Shown here piece by piece: positions 8,674-16,797 of a stretch of 64,000 nucleotides of DNA. Made by a program: the position numbers and the translations under genes. The DNA is taken from contig CAZKMR010000008.1 in assembly GCA_964553795.1 (NCBI GenBank), positions 1 to 64,000 of the forward strand, written 5' to 3'. Position 1 is the first letter of the stretch. Each line of letters begins with the position of its first letter. The notes beneath the pieces were generated by a model, which was given only the letters and a program-made list of their open reading frames with translations, was not told the DNA's origin and ran no database searches. This stretch comes from JADLHS01 sp964553795. GTDB taxonomy: Bacteria; Verrucomicrobiota; Verrucomicrobiia; Limisphaerales; JADLHS01.

Positions 8674-9636
8674 TTGAAACGCAAACTGCTCATTGCCGCT
8701 CTCGCCCTTTTGGCCATTGCCGGGGCTGTCTTGCTGTGGCAGTTCCAAAGCGGTCAACGCGCAAGTTACCAGGGCAAATCCGTTCGCGATTGGGCGGCGG
8801 AACTCTACGCCACGCACGAAGCACGCGGCACGAATGACGCCGCCGTCGCGTTTCGCGAAATGGGTGACGCCGCCATTCCGGCCCTGCGCTCATTGATCGC
8901 GTTGCGCCCGCCGTTCTACGAAAAAACGTTCCTCAATCATGCGCGGCGGATTCCGGCCCGACTGCGCTCATACTTGTTTCAAAAACTCAGGCCGGGGCGC
9001 ACCGTCGAATACCGCGTTGGCGCCATTCGGGCCGTCGGCCTGCTCCGCGAGGACGCCGCCGCCGCGCTCCCTGAAATGCTCGCCGCGCTGGCCGACTCGG
9101 ATTCGCGCGTGCGTTGGACAGCGGCGCAGACAATCGCCTTGCTTGGCCCCGAAGCGATTGCGGCGTTGATTCCATTGACCCAGCATCCGGACGTGGGAAT
9201 TCGGCACGCCGCCGTTTACGCGTTGGGTGAAGCACGCACGAATGCCTTGCCCGCGACGCTGCCGCTCATTCAAGCCGCGACGGATACAAACGATAGTGTG
9301 CGGGCTTCGGCGTATTATTCCCTCGCTCGCATTGGCCGCCCGGCATTGCCGGAAGCCATCGCACTGGCGGTCACCAATTCCGATCCAGTGCTGCGCGGGG
9401 CGGCGTTTCGCTCCATTATCGTCTTATCGCCGGGCGGCTATTACAAATCTCATCTCACCATCTCAACCAACAGCCCGGAAACGCGACGACTCGCCATCTT
9501 GTCCCTGAGCCGCTCGCGCCTCACCAATGATTATGCGATGAATCTCTTCACAAACGGATTGGCGGATGAAGCCCCCGAAGTTCGCGAAGCTGCCGAGCTG
9601 GCACTGCGCCGCATCCGCACCGGAAAAATCCGTTAA
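8674..9636 (+). CDS. membrane-anchored HEAT-repeat protein
   Basis: 320 residues. The start is TTG, directly adjoining the cyclase stop (TGA-TTG at 8671-8676), with no better in-frame start before the hydrophobic anchor KRKLLIAALALLAIAGAVLL. After the anchor, from about residue 110, repeats of 35-40 residues appear: AALPEMLAALADSDSRVRWTAA, then LIPLTQHPDVGIRHAAVYAL, then a third and fourth set. These are HEAT/PBS-lyase-like helical repeats, usually protein-binding scaffolds facing the periplasm in this arrangement. The zero-gap start suggests translational coupling to shc. A functional link to hopanoids is unproven. Confidence 0.82.
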   Translation: MKRKLLIAALALLAIAGAVLLWQFQSGQRASYQGKSVRDWAAELYATHEARGTNDAAVAFREMGDAAIPALRSLIALRPPFYEKTFLNHARRIPARLRSYLFQKLRPGRTVEYRVGAIRAVGLLREDAAAALPEMLAALADSDSRVRWTAAQTIALLGPEAIAALIPLTQHPDVGIRHAAVYALGEARTNALPATLPLIQAATDTNDSVRASAYYSLARIGRPALPEAIALAVTNSDPVLRGAAFRSIIVLSPGGYYKSHLTISTNSPETRRLAILSLSRSRLTNDYAMNLFTNGLADEAPEVREAAELALRRIRTGKIR

Positions 9637-9828
9637 CCTTAACCCGGCCTCTTTCCCCAACAATTCGAGGAACAGGACAAAAAATTTGAACCTGAATCGA
9701 ATCGAATTGTCATTCACTAAGTCAAACAAGCTAATGCAAGTTCGACTCTGATTGGTTGTCGCTGGTCCGACGCCGACAGATTGAACTCCGATAAACTGAA
9801 ATCAAAACAACTCCGATCAAGCCAAGTT

Positions 9829-10212
9829 ATGAAAAAAGCATTACTCACAATCGCAACGGCGGTTTTCGCCTTCTCAGTCGTGGCAGCGGATTTTCCCGAT
9901 GTCAGCGTCAAAGAAGTCAAAGCCCTCACCGAAACCAAGCAAGCCGTCATCATCGACGTAAACGGCACCGAATCCTTTAATGAAGGCCGCGTGCCCGGCG
10001 CGTTGAACTACGAAGCCGTCAAAGGCAAACTCGCCAGCGTTCTGCCAGCCGATAAAAGCACGCCGATCGTGGCCTACTGCGGTAGCCCGAAATGCAAAGC
10101 TTACAAGCAAGCCGCCGAAGCGGCAGCCAAGCTCGGCTACACCAATGTGAAACACATGTCCGCCGGCATCAAAGGCTGGAAGGAAGCCGGCGAAAAAGTG
10201 GAAAAAAGTTAA
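9829..10212 (+). CDS. periplasmic rhodanese-like protein
   Basis: 127 residues from ATG 9829 (MKKALLTIATAVFAF), which opens a clear signal peptide ending near VVAADF; an upstream TTG start would bury it. The single rhodanese domain has the entry motif VIIDVNGTESFNEGRVPGAL and the active-site loop YCGSPKC, where the first cysteine is the persulfide-carrying residue. It ends in MSAGIKGWKEAG, typical of the fold. It is probably a periplasmic sulfurtransferase or sulfur carrier with unknown partner. A strong terminator follows, so it is likely monocistronic. Confidence 0.9.
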   Translation: MKKALLTIATAVFAFSVVAADFPDVSVKEVKALTETKQAVIIDVNGTESFNEGRVPGALNYEAVKGKLASVLPADKSTPIVAYCGSPKCKAYKQAAEAAAKLGYTNVKHMSAGIKGWKEAGEKVEKS

Positions 10213-10232
10213 ACCTGTTCGTTCGTGACGCC

Positions 10233-10266
10233 GCGGCCCGCGTTTCCAACGCGGGCCGCTTTTTCT
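10233..10266 (+). terminator. Rho-independent terminator after the rhodanese gene
   Basis: A perfect 10-base-pair stem, gcggcccgcg (10233-10242) with cgcgggccgc (10250-10259), encloses a 7-base loop and is followed by tttttcttt. It lies 20 bases after the rhodanese stop. Confidence 0.93.
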
Positions 10267-10315
10267 TTGCACTTAAGACTCGCCACGTTAACTGCCGCGG
10301 CGCATGCTGGCCGCG

Positions 10316-11344
10316 ATGAAAGCCATCCGCCTTGTCCACCAAGGTCAACCGCTTGAAGCCCACGATGTTCCCATTCCCCAGCCAGCGGCGCATGATGTTC
10401 TCATTCGGGTAAAGGCTGCTGGAATTTGTCATTCGGACGCCCATTATCGCGCCGGAAAATCCCGCGTGCATCCCCTGCCCATGACCCTGGGCCACGAAGT
10501 GGCCGGCGTGGTGGAACAAATCGGGCGCGACGTCACGGAATTCCAGCCCGGCGACCGGGTCTGTGTTCATTATCTCGCTACCTGTGGCACGTGCGAGTGG
10601 TGCGTCGGCGGCGACGAACAATTTTGCCGGGACGCCCAAATGATCGGCAAATATCGCGACGGCGGTTTTGCCGAATACATTGTCATGCCCACGCGCAGCG
10701 TTTTCAAATTGCCGGAGGAAATTCCGTTTGAGCACGGCGCCATCATGATGTGTTCCTCCGCCACCTCGTTGCATGCGCTGGCGAAGGCCCGCCTGCAACC
10801 CGGTGAAACCATCGCGATATTTGGCGTCGGTGGTTTGGGCACATCGGCCATTCAACTCGCCCGCGGCTTCGAACCCGCCGCAATCTTTGCCGTGGACATC
10901 AACCGGCGCAAACTCGAACTCGCCGCGCAGTTCGGCGCCACCCCCATCAACGCCGCCGAAACAGATCCCGTCGCTGAAATTCATCGCCTGACCAACGGAC
11001 ACGGCGTGGACGTCACGCTCGAACTCATCGGCTTACCGTTGACCATGCAACAAGCCGTCCAGTCCTTGGCGATACACGGTCGCGCCGCGTTGGTGGGAAT
11101 CATGGATCAAACGTTCGATGTTTCGCCCTACCACGAAATCATCAATAAAGAAGCGGAAATCATCGGGGTCTCGGATCATCTCGCTTCCGAGTTGCCGGCG
11201 CTGTTGGAATATGCCCGCTGCGGTCAACTTGACCTGTCGCACGCGGTCAGTCGGACCGTGCCCTTGGACGCCGCCGCCGTGAACGAGGCGCTGGATCGGC
11301 TCCAAAAATTTCACGAAGACGTGCGCGTGGTCATCACGCCATGA
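10316..11344 (+). CDS. zinc-dependent alcohol dehydrogenase (MDR superfamily)
   Basis: 342 residues from ATG 10316 (MKAIRLVHQG); an ATG four codons upstream (10304) is also possible and neither has a clear ribosome site. Catalytic zinc residues are seen in GICHSDAHY and GHEVAG, and the four structural-zinc cysteines in CGTCEWCVGGDEQFC. The Rossmann fingerprint is IFGVGGLGTSAIQLA, followed by an acidic cofactor residue in AVDINRRK, which favours NAD over NADP. It is a cytoplasmic NAD-dependent alcohol/polyol dehydrogenase; the substrate is undetermined. Confidence 0.92.
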   Translation: MKAIRLVHQGQPLEAHDVPIPQPAAHDVLIRVKAAGICHSDAHYRAGKSRVHPLPMTLGHEVAGVVEQIGRDVTEFQPGDRVCVHYLATCGTCEWCVGGDEQFCRDAQMIGKYRDGGFAEYIVMPTRSVFKLPEEIPFEHGAIMMCSSATSLHALAKARLQPGETIAIFGVGGLGTSAIQLARGFEPAAIFAVDINRRKLELAAQFGATPINAAETDPVAEIHRLTNGHGVDVTLELIGLPLTMQQAVQSLAIHGRAALVGIMDQTFDVSPYHEIINKEAEIIGVSDHLASELPALLEYARCGQLDLSHAVSRTVPLDAAAVNEALDRLQKFHEDVRVVITP

Positions 11345-11387
11345 CGCCTGCGGCCGGCGATGGTCGTGAGTTTCTCTAAATAGTCGT

Positions 11388-11416
11388 TTGACAGCTTTTT
11401 AGCCTCTGTTAAATGT
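11388..11416 (+). promoter_or_regulatory. possible sigma70 promoter for the peroxiredoxin gene
   Basis: TTGACA at 11388-11393 matches the -35 consensus perfectly. The downstream TTAAAT/AAATGT stretch at 11409-11416 is a weak -10 region at 15-17 bases. It lies about 50-75 bases before the start of the peroxiredoxin gene, in a noncoding gap. Confidence 0.45.
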
Positions 11417-11462
11417 ATGCTTCGTTCGCCAAACGAACCATTAACCTAAAACGAAAACGATT

Positions 11463-11939
11463 ATGCCTATCGCAGTCGGAACCAAAGCGCCTGATTTTAC
11501 ACTCAAGTCCAAATCACCCGTGGATGCGGAAATAAAACTCAGTAATAACTTCGGCCAGAAGAACACCGTGGTCTTGTTTTTCCCGCTCGCCTTCACCGGA
11601 GTTTGCACTTCGGAGATGTGCGACGTTACCGCCGGTTTGAGCGCATACAAAGATTTGAATGCGGATGTCATCGCCATCAGTGTGGATAGTCCGTTCGCGC
11701 AACAAGCGTGGGCGCAAAAGGAAAAAATCGGCATCACGCTGGCCAGCGATCTTAACAAAGCTACCACCAAAGCCTACGACGTCGTGTTTCCGATGTTGGC
11801 GGGAGTGGGCGACACCTCGGCGCGTGCCGCGTTCGTGATCGACAAACAAGGTGTGGTGCAATACGCCGAGCAGACTCCGACTCCGAAAGATTTGCCGAAT
11901 TTCAACGCCATCAAGGACACCCTGGCCAAATTGAAGTAG
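11463..11939 (+). CDS. peroxiredoxin (AhpC/TSA family)
   Basis: 158 residues. The peroxidatic cysteine is in PLAFTGVCTSEMC (P-x3-T-x2-C); a second cysteine five residues later is typical of the AhpE/BCP-like branch. The N-terminus GTKAPDFTLKS and the downstream ARAAFVIDKQGVVQY complete the fold. It reduces hydrogen peroxide or organic peroxides in the cytoplasm, with the electron donor unknown. It has its own probable promoter and a clear terminator, so it is likely a single-gene unit. Confidence 0.93.
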   Translation: MPIAVGTKAPDFTLKSKSPVDAEIKLSNNFGQKNTVVLFFPLAFTGVCTSEMCDVTAGLSAYKDLNADVIAISVDSPFAQQAWAQKEKIGITLASDLNKATTKAYDVVFPMLAGVGDTSARAAFVIDKQGVVQYAEQTPTPKDLPNFNAIKDTLAKLK

Positions 11940-11969
11940 TCGCACAGTAGTATTCCAGGAATTCGATAA

Positions 11970-11993
11970 GACGCCGGCAACGGCGTCTTTTTT
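11970..11993 (+). terminator. Rho-independent terminator after the peroxiredoxin gene
   Basis: The 7-base-pair stem gacgccg (11970-11976) and cggcgtc (11981-11987) with a GCAA tetraloop is followed by six T residues, about 30 bases after the stop codon. Confidence 0.92.
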
Positions 11994-12155
11994 GTTTCGC
12001 AACGCGAACTCCCCTGTTCTGCAGTTGCGCCGGATCGCTATTGCTGCGGCCCGAATGACAGCAATTAATGATGTCATTCCAACGTTACCTGAATGTGCTT
12101 TCAATCCCCCTTGGACTCTGATAGTCACGGAGTCGAGTTCGAAGGGATGGTTATT

Positions 12156-14153
12156 ATGAAAAGAATCTGCCGGTGGATTACGCTGCTGGCCGCAATATGG
12201 TTCGGATGGAAAACTGCTGCGGCCCCAATCGATACAACATTTACTTACCAAGGCCGACTGGCAGATGATGGGCTTCCCGCCAATGGATCATATGATTTAC
12301 GCTTTCAACTGTTTGCCCAACCGACCATTGGGGTGGGCCTAGGGGCGCCATTCACGGCGTTGGCTGTGCCGGTGACCAACGGTAGTTTTACCCTGACGCT
12401 GGACTTCGGGGTCGGGGTCTTCGTCGGCGAAGCCCGTTGGATCGAAGTCGCCGCCCGGACGAATGGGAGCGGCGCATACGAAACCCTCTTGCCGCGCCAA
12501 TTACTCACGGCCGTACCGCAAGCGCAATACGCTCCGCTGGCCGGCAGTGCCATCTCGGTCGCCAGCACAAACATCACCGGCGCGATTCCCGATTCGAGTC
12601 TTTCCACCAATGTCGCTTTACTCACCCAGTCCGCGTGGTTCACCAGCAATGTGACGGCATCAACTTTCTTCGGCAGCGGCAGCGGTCTGACGAATATTTT
12701 CGCCACGCACAACGTGCGGCGCTTCGGCGCCAAGGGAAATGGAATTGCCGATGATACCGACGCCATCCAAGCCGCCGTTAACGCCGCCGGGGACGCGGGC
12801 GGCGGCGTGGTTTATTTTCCGTCTGGCACGTACATGGTGCGGCTCAATTCTTCGAACTATTACAACGGCGCCATTTACCTGTACACCAATCGCCACAACA
12901 ACGTGACTTTGTTGGGTGACGGTCCCGACCAAACGTTCATCAAGATGCGGACCAACGGCGGCTTTAACGTGAGCGTCATTCATCTCTCCCTGGTCACCAA
13001 TGTGACCTTGCGCGGCTTGTGCATTGATGGGAATCAACGGGGCCGCGGCATTGTTCCGTTGGAAAATGAAGGCGTGAGCGTCACTGGCGGCAGTCATTTG
13101 TTTTTCGACAACTGTCGCGCGGTCAACACGGGCGCGGATGCTTTTGACATCGATGACGGCAAGTTTGTGCGGTTCAAAGACTGTGTGGCGGAAGATGCGG
13201 GCGCGGCTGGTTTCGGAATATTTGCCGACTATGTGTCCATGACCGACTGCTTCGCCACTAACTGCGGGTTTCGGGTCGCGGCGGTCGAACCGGATGTCGC
13301 CGGCTTCGCTTTGGGGACGGGCAATTATCTCACGGCTCAGAACATTTTTGCCATCAGCAATAATCTCGGCATCTGGTGTCAGGCCCAGCGCTACACCTTG
13401 ATCCAAAATGGTGTCTTTGATTCCGCGCGCCCGGACGGCACCAACGCGCTGGTTGCTGGCGGTGGATTCATTCGCTTCAACAATTGTCATTTCACCGGCG
13501 GCCCGGGCATTAGTTTCAAAGCCAACTTGTTTTCCGGCGGCGACGGCGGCGAAAAACATCTGGTGACGGCATGCTCGTTCGCGACGAAATACGGCATCAT
13601 CGTCGAGAAAGCGGTGGAACTGACGATTGATGGAAATATTTTCGAGAGCTTGTTTCTCAACGGCGCCCAGCAAGGCATTTACGTGGCCAACGCGCAGAAT
13701 CTCACCATTCGCAATAACTATTTCCGCACTTACCTGAACGGCATCTACATTGGCCCCGGCGTGGCGAACACGGTGATCACGGACAATCGGTTCATTCTCG
13801 GTTTCGCCAGCAGTCTGTCCATCAGCGGCGGCGGGGGACACCAGATTGCCAACAATCGCTTCGACGACACCTACAACACCTCGATTTCGCTGGGTGAGAC
13901 TGCCGCCGCGCCCAACAACTGGGTTTCCGGCAACGTCCTCGCGGGAAAACTTCTGGTCGGTTCAGGCCGCGGTTCATTTCTGAACAATCGAATTGCCGGC
14001 GGCATTCAACTCGCCAGTGTTAATTGCGTTTCAAACCTCTTTCACGGCAATGTCGTCGGCGGCCCCGGCATCACCGTGACTTCAGGCGCGAACATCAACA
14101 ACCAGGTTTGGTTCGGCAACTTCAGCACGAACCACACGCTCTTCAATCCTTGA
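12156..14153 (+). CDS. secreted right-handed beta-helix protein, pectate-lyase-3 type
   Basis: 665 residues from ATG 12156, chosen because GAAGGG at 12141-12146 is 9 bases upstream and MKRICRWITLLAAIW begins a signal peptide. Residues about 25-125 carry the FTYQGRLADDGLPANGSYDL beta module that I associate with secreted verrucomicrobial and planctomycete proteins. From about 185, VRRFGAKGNGIADDTDAIQ starts a Pfam pectate_lyase_3-type beta helix, followed by many N-rich rungs (NNRFDDTYN, NNYFRTYL). This resembles GH28/PL-like enzymes and phage tailspike folds, but catalytic residues cannot be assigned. It is probably secreted and polysaccharide-binding or degrading. The next gene follows after 23 bases. 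Confidence 0.83.
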   Translation: MKRICRWITLLAAIWFGWKTAAAPIDTTFTYQGRLADDGLPANGSYDLRFQLFAQPTIGVGLGAPFTALAVPVTNGSFTLTLDFGVGVFVGEARWIEVAARTNGSGAYETLLPRQLLTAVPQAQYAPLAGSAISVASTNITGAIPDSSLSTNVALLTQSAWFTSNVTASTFFGSGSGLTNIFATHNVRRFGAKGNGIADDTDAIQAAVNAAGDAGGGVVYFPSGTYMVRLNSSNYYNGAIYLYTNRHNNVTLLGDGPDQTFIKMRTNGGFNVSVIHLSLVTNVTLRGLCIDGNQRGRGIVPLENEGVSVTGGSHLFFDNCRAVNTGADAFDIDDGKFVRFKDCVAEDAGAAGFGIFADYVSMTDCFATNCGFRVAAVEPDVAGFALGTGNYLTAQNIFAISNNLGIWCQAQRYTLIQNGVFDSARPDGTNALVAGGGFIRFNNCHFTGGPGISFKANLFSGGDGGEKHLVTACSFATKYGIIVEKAVELTIDGNIFESLFLNGAQQGIYVANAQNLTIRNNYFRTYLNGIYIGPGVANTVITDNRFILGFASSLSISGGGGHQIANNRFDDTYNTSISLGETAAAPNNWVSGNVLAGKLLVGSGRGSFLNNRIAGGIQLASVNCVSNLFHGNVVGGPGITVTSGANINNQVWFGNFSTNHTLFNP

Positions 14154-14176
14154 CCGGCAAATCGCCTCTGGCCGCC

Positions 14177-15136
14177 ATGCTCCCTGTCTCCAACTCCTGC
14201 CTGCGCTTAACGCGACTTCAGTCGCGATGCCATCCGAGCCTGCGAAGAAGATGGTTGGCTCTCGCGGGATTGTTCATTGGTTTCTGTGGGTTGGAATCCG
14301 CCCGTGCAGGCCAACTTCAAGTAACCGCACATGTGATCGCGGATGGAGGGAGCGCAAGTTCGAGTCAACGTTTTCAACTGGTCGGCGCGATTGGCCAACC
14401 TGAGGCCGGTTTGCTCAAGAGCGACCGTTACACATTAGCCGGCGGTTTCTGGGCGGACCCCGCGGCGATGCTCTACGTCGGGGTAGCCCAATTGACGATT
14501 TCCGTCACGACCACGAATTCGCATGAGCTCGTTTGGTCTGCAGCCTGGAAGAATTGGTTTTTACAACAATTTGTCGATGAGGAGTGGATTGATCTCTTTC
14601 CTCCGCGCCAGCAAATCGGCGGTGAGATTCACGCCGTGGTCATTGGGGCCGGTGCAAACCCGATCTTTCGTCTTAGCGCTGTGGGCGCGCCACCGCCACC
14701 ACGACTCGAAATTCAGATAGTTTCACTCAATACAGTTCAACTGTCGTGGCCCGTGACGGAAAAACCGTGGCAACTCCAGCAAAGCCCGACCATTCAGCTC
14801 CCGGAGTGGCGCGATGTCCTTATACCGCCGGAAACGGTGAGCAACTCCTGGCGCGTTCAGGTGAGTGCGACTGAGCAGCGGAGCTTTTATCGGTTGGCCA
14901 AGGCCTCCGCGCTTCCGGGTCCCACCCTCGACTTCGCTTTGACAACCACGAACAGTGCGATCATTTCGTGGCCCGTCACGATGGCCACCTGGCAATTGCA
15001 GCAAGCCACCCATCCCAACGCCGAAAACTGGACGAATGTTCCAGTGCCGCCTCAAGAAGTTGGCACAGATTATCAGGTTGTAGTTTATCCACTTGCAATC
15101 AACCGTTTTTATCGTTTGGCAAAGGTTGCCCCATAG
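14177..15136 (+). CDS. secreted protein of unknown function
   Basis: 319 residues from ATG 14177. The N-terminus is long and basic, then hydrophobic (RRRWLALAGLFIGFCG), with likely cleavage after ARAG near residue 45. Residues 50-100 read as a beta module ending YTLAGGFWA, a feature I have seen in secreted verrucomicrobial proteins next to autotransported or PEP-CTERM-type proteins. The rest consists of three similar stretches, each with a WPV/W-x-LQQ pattern (KPWQLQQS, ATWQLQQA, KNWFLQQF), so three degenerate repeats of about 85 residues. No catalytic motif is recognised. It may be cotranscribed with the beta-helix gene. Confidence 0.68.
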   Translation: MLPVSNSCLRLTRLQSRCHPSLRRRWLALAGLFIGFCGLESARAGQLQVTAHVIADGGSASSSQRFQLVGAIGQPEAGLLKSDRYTLAGGFWADPAAMLYVGVAQLTISVTTTNSHELVWSAAWKNWFLQQFVDEEWIDLFPPRQQIGGEIHAVVIGAGANPIFRLSAVGAPPPPRLEIQIVSLNTVQLSWPVTEKPWQLQQSPTIQLPEWRDVLIPPETVSNSWRVQVSATEQRSFYRLAKASALPGPTLDFALTTTNSAIISWPVTMATWQLQQATHPNAENWTNVPVPPQEVGTDYQVVVYPLAINRFYRLAKVAP

Positions 15137-15294
15137 CGGAATCGGGTTCACCTAATTGTGGTGAGATGCTGGATCATCAAGCGTTTACGCGTGATGAAAC
15201 TGGATTGCGACTTGATGAGTGAAAACCGCACTTGCAGCAGGCAAGCGATCTCCTTTCGAATGCTCGTACGGAGCTATTGCCCGGGAATTGAGGC

Positions 15295-15324
15295 TTGACG
15301 GACAATCCACCCCTTTCCTATCTT
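15295..15324 (+). promoter_or_regulatory. putative promoter of the nusA-infB operon
   Basis: TTGACG (15295-15300) and TATCTT (15319-15324) are separated by 18 bases. Transcription would start near 15331, giving a leader of about 100 bases before nusA that contains the hairpin at 15369-15401. Confidence 0.6.
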
Positions 15325-15368
15325 CGCACATAACGGTAAAGATTGGCGCTGGCGCAAGCTGGCACGCG

Positions 15369-15401
15369 AAGTCGGAAGAATAACAATCTGCCGACTTTTT
15401 T
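15369..15401 (+). terminator. terminator-like hairpin in the nusA leader (possible attenuator)
   Basis: aagtcgg (15369-15375) pairs with ccgactt (15391-15397) around a 15-base loop and runs into six T residues. It lies between the putative promoter and the nusA start, 31 bases before the ATG. A terminator in front of nusA would suit autoregulation, because NusA itself modulates pausing and termination. Readthrough control is an inference from position. Confidence 0.6.
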
Positions 15402-15431
15402 ATTCCCCGCATGGGGACGAGGCAACGAGCT

Positions 15432-16712
15432 ATGAATGCTGACTTTCTAGCAGTTTTAGAATTTTGGGAGCGCGAAAAGGGCATCAGTCGTGAAGTCCTG
15501 GTCGGAGCGGTCCAGGAAGCGTTGTTGTCTGCCGCCAAGAAGGCCGTCGGCCCGGCGCGCGAACTCCAGGTCACGATTGACCCGAAAAACGGCGACATCA
15601 AAGCATGGGCCAAACTCATCGTTTCGGAGAAGGTCATCTCCAAGCATGATCAGATTTCCCAGTTTGACGCTCGGCGCATCAAGCCTGATGCAACCGTGGG
15701 TGAAGAACTCGAAGTCGAAGTCACGCCGGCTGGTTTCGGTCGCATTGCCTCGCAATACGCCAAGCAAGCCTTGATGCAGCAAATCCGCCGCGCCGAGAAG
15801 GCGATGATCTTCACGGAATTCAAGGATCGCGTTGGCGACATCATTAGCGGTACTGTCCGCCGCTTCGAACGTTCCGACGTTTTCGTGGACCTCGGCAAAT
15901 ACGAAGCACTGCTGCCGAACAAGGAACGCGTCCCGACGGAAGAATACCAGGTCGGCGAACGCATCCGCTGCTACGTCAAAGCGGTCGAACAAGGTCCGCA
16001 TGGACCGGAAATCATTCTGTCCCGCGCCGACCCGCGGTTCGTCATCAAGTTGTTCCAGGTGGAAGTTTCGGAAATCAGCGACGGCACGATTGAAATCAAA
16101 GGCATCGCGCGCGAAGCCGGGTTTCGCACCAAGCTCGCGGTTTATACCCGCGACGAAAAAGTCGATCCCGTCGGGGCGTGCGTGGGTTTGCGGGGACAAC
16201 GCGTTAAGAACATCGTCCGCGAACTCAACAACGAAAAGGTGGACATCATCAAGTGGTCGCCCAACGTGCGCGAATTCATCACCAACGCCCTGGCGCCGGC
16301 CAAACTAAAGACCTTTGAAATCGATGAGACGCACAAACGCGTCAAGATCATGGTCAGCGAAGACCAACTGTCCCTCGCTATTGGCAAACGCGGCCAGAAC
16401 GCGCGCTTGACGTCCAAACTCACCGGCTGGCAAGTGGACATCGAAGCCGAAGTCGTCGTCGCCAAAGGATTTGAGGAAAAGGTTGCCGAGGCTGTGGAGC
16501 AATTGGCCGCGATCGAAGGTATCACTCGCGAGCAAGCCGATGCATTGGTGCATGCTGGTTTGACGCGCTTGGAAGATTTGTTGCAAGCGGAGGAAGAGGA
16601 TCTCAAGGACATTCCGCAGATTGGTGAACAGGCCGAAGCTGTTCTGAAAGCGGCCCGCGCCGAATCAGCCCGCCGCACGATCAACGTCGGCTCATCCGCT
16701 CCAAATAGCTAA
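15432..16712 (+). CDS. nusA: transcription termination/antitermination factor NusA
   Basis: 426 residues from ATG 15432 (MNADFLAVLEFWEREKGI); a start 7 codons upstream is unlikely. Domain order: N-terminal RNA-polymerase-binding domain (1 to about 125), S1 (GDIISGTVRRFERSDVFVDLG, about 135-200), KH1 (CVGLRGQRVKNIVRELN, about 250), KH2 (LAIGKRGQNARLTSKLTGW, about 315), and a C-terminal helix-hairpin-helix/acidic region (about 355-420). NusA binds RNA polymerase and nascent RNA, controlling pausing and rRNA antitermination. It heads the operon nusA-infB-rbfA-nrnA-truB-ribF. The usual preceding gene rimP is absent from its place. Confidence 0.97.
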   Translation: MNADFLAVLEFWEREKGISREVLVGAVQEALLSAAKKAVGPARELQVTIDPKNGDIKAWAKLIVSEKVISKHDQISQFDARRIKPDATVGEELEVEVTPAGFGRIASQYAKQALMQQIRRAEKAMIFTEFKDRVGDIISGTVRRFERSDVFVDLGKYEALLPNKERVPTEEYQVGERIRCYVKAVEQGPHGPEIILSRADPRFVIKLFQVEVSEISDGTIEIKGIAREAGFRTKLAVYTRDEKVDPVGACVGLRGQRVKNIVRELNNEKVDIIKWSPNVREFITNALAPAKLKTFEIDETHKRVKIMVSEDQLSLAIGKRGQNARLTSKLTGWQVDIEAEVVVAKGFEEKVAEAVEQLAAIEGITREQADALVHAGLTRLEDLLQAEEEDLKDIPQIGEQAEAVLKAARAESARRTINVGSSAPNS

Positions 16713-16797
16713 TATGTCAACGGCAACAAAAATTGCCGGTTGGAAGTCGAGCCTATGAAGGCGTGTCGTTGTCATGGGTCGGCGCTGTTGAAGAATT

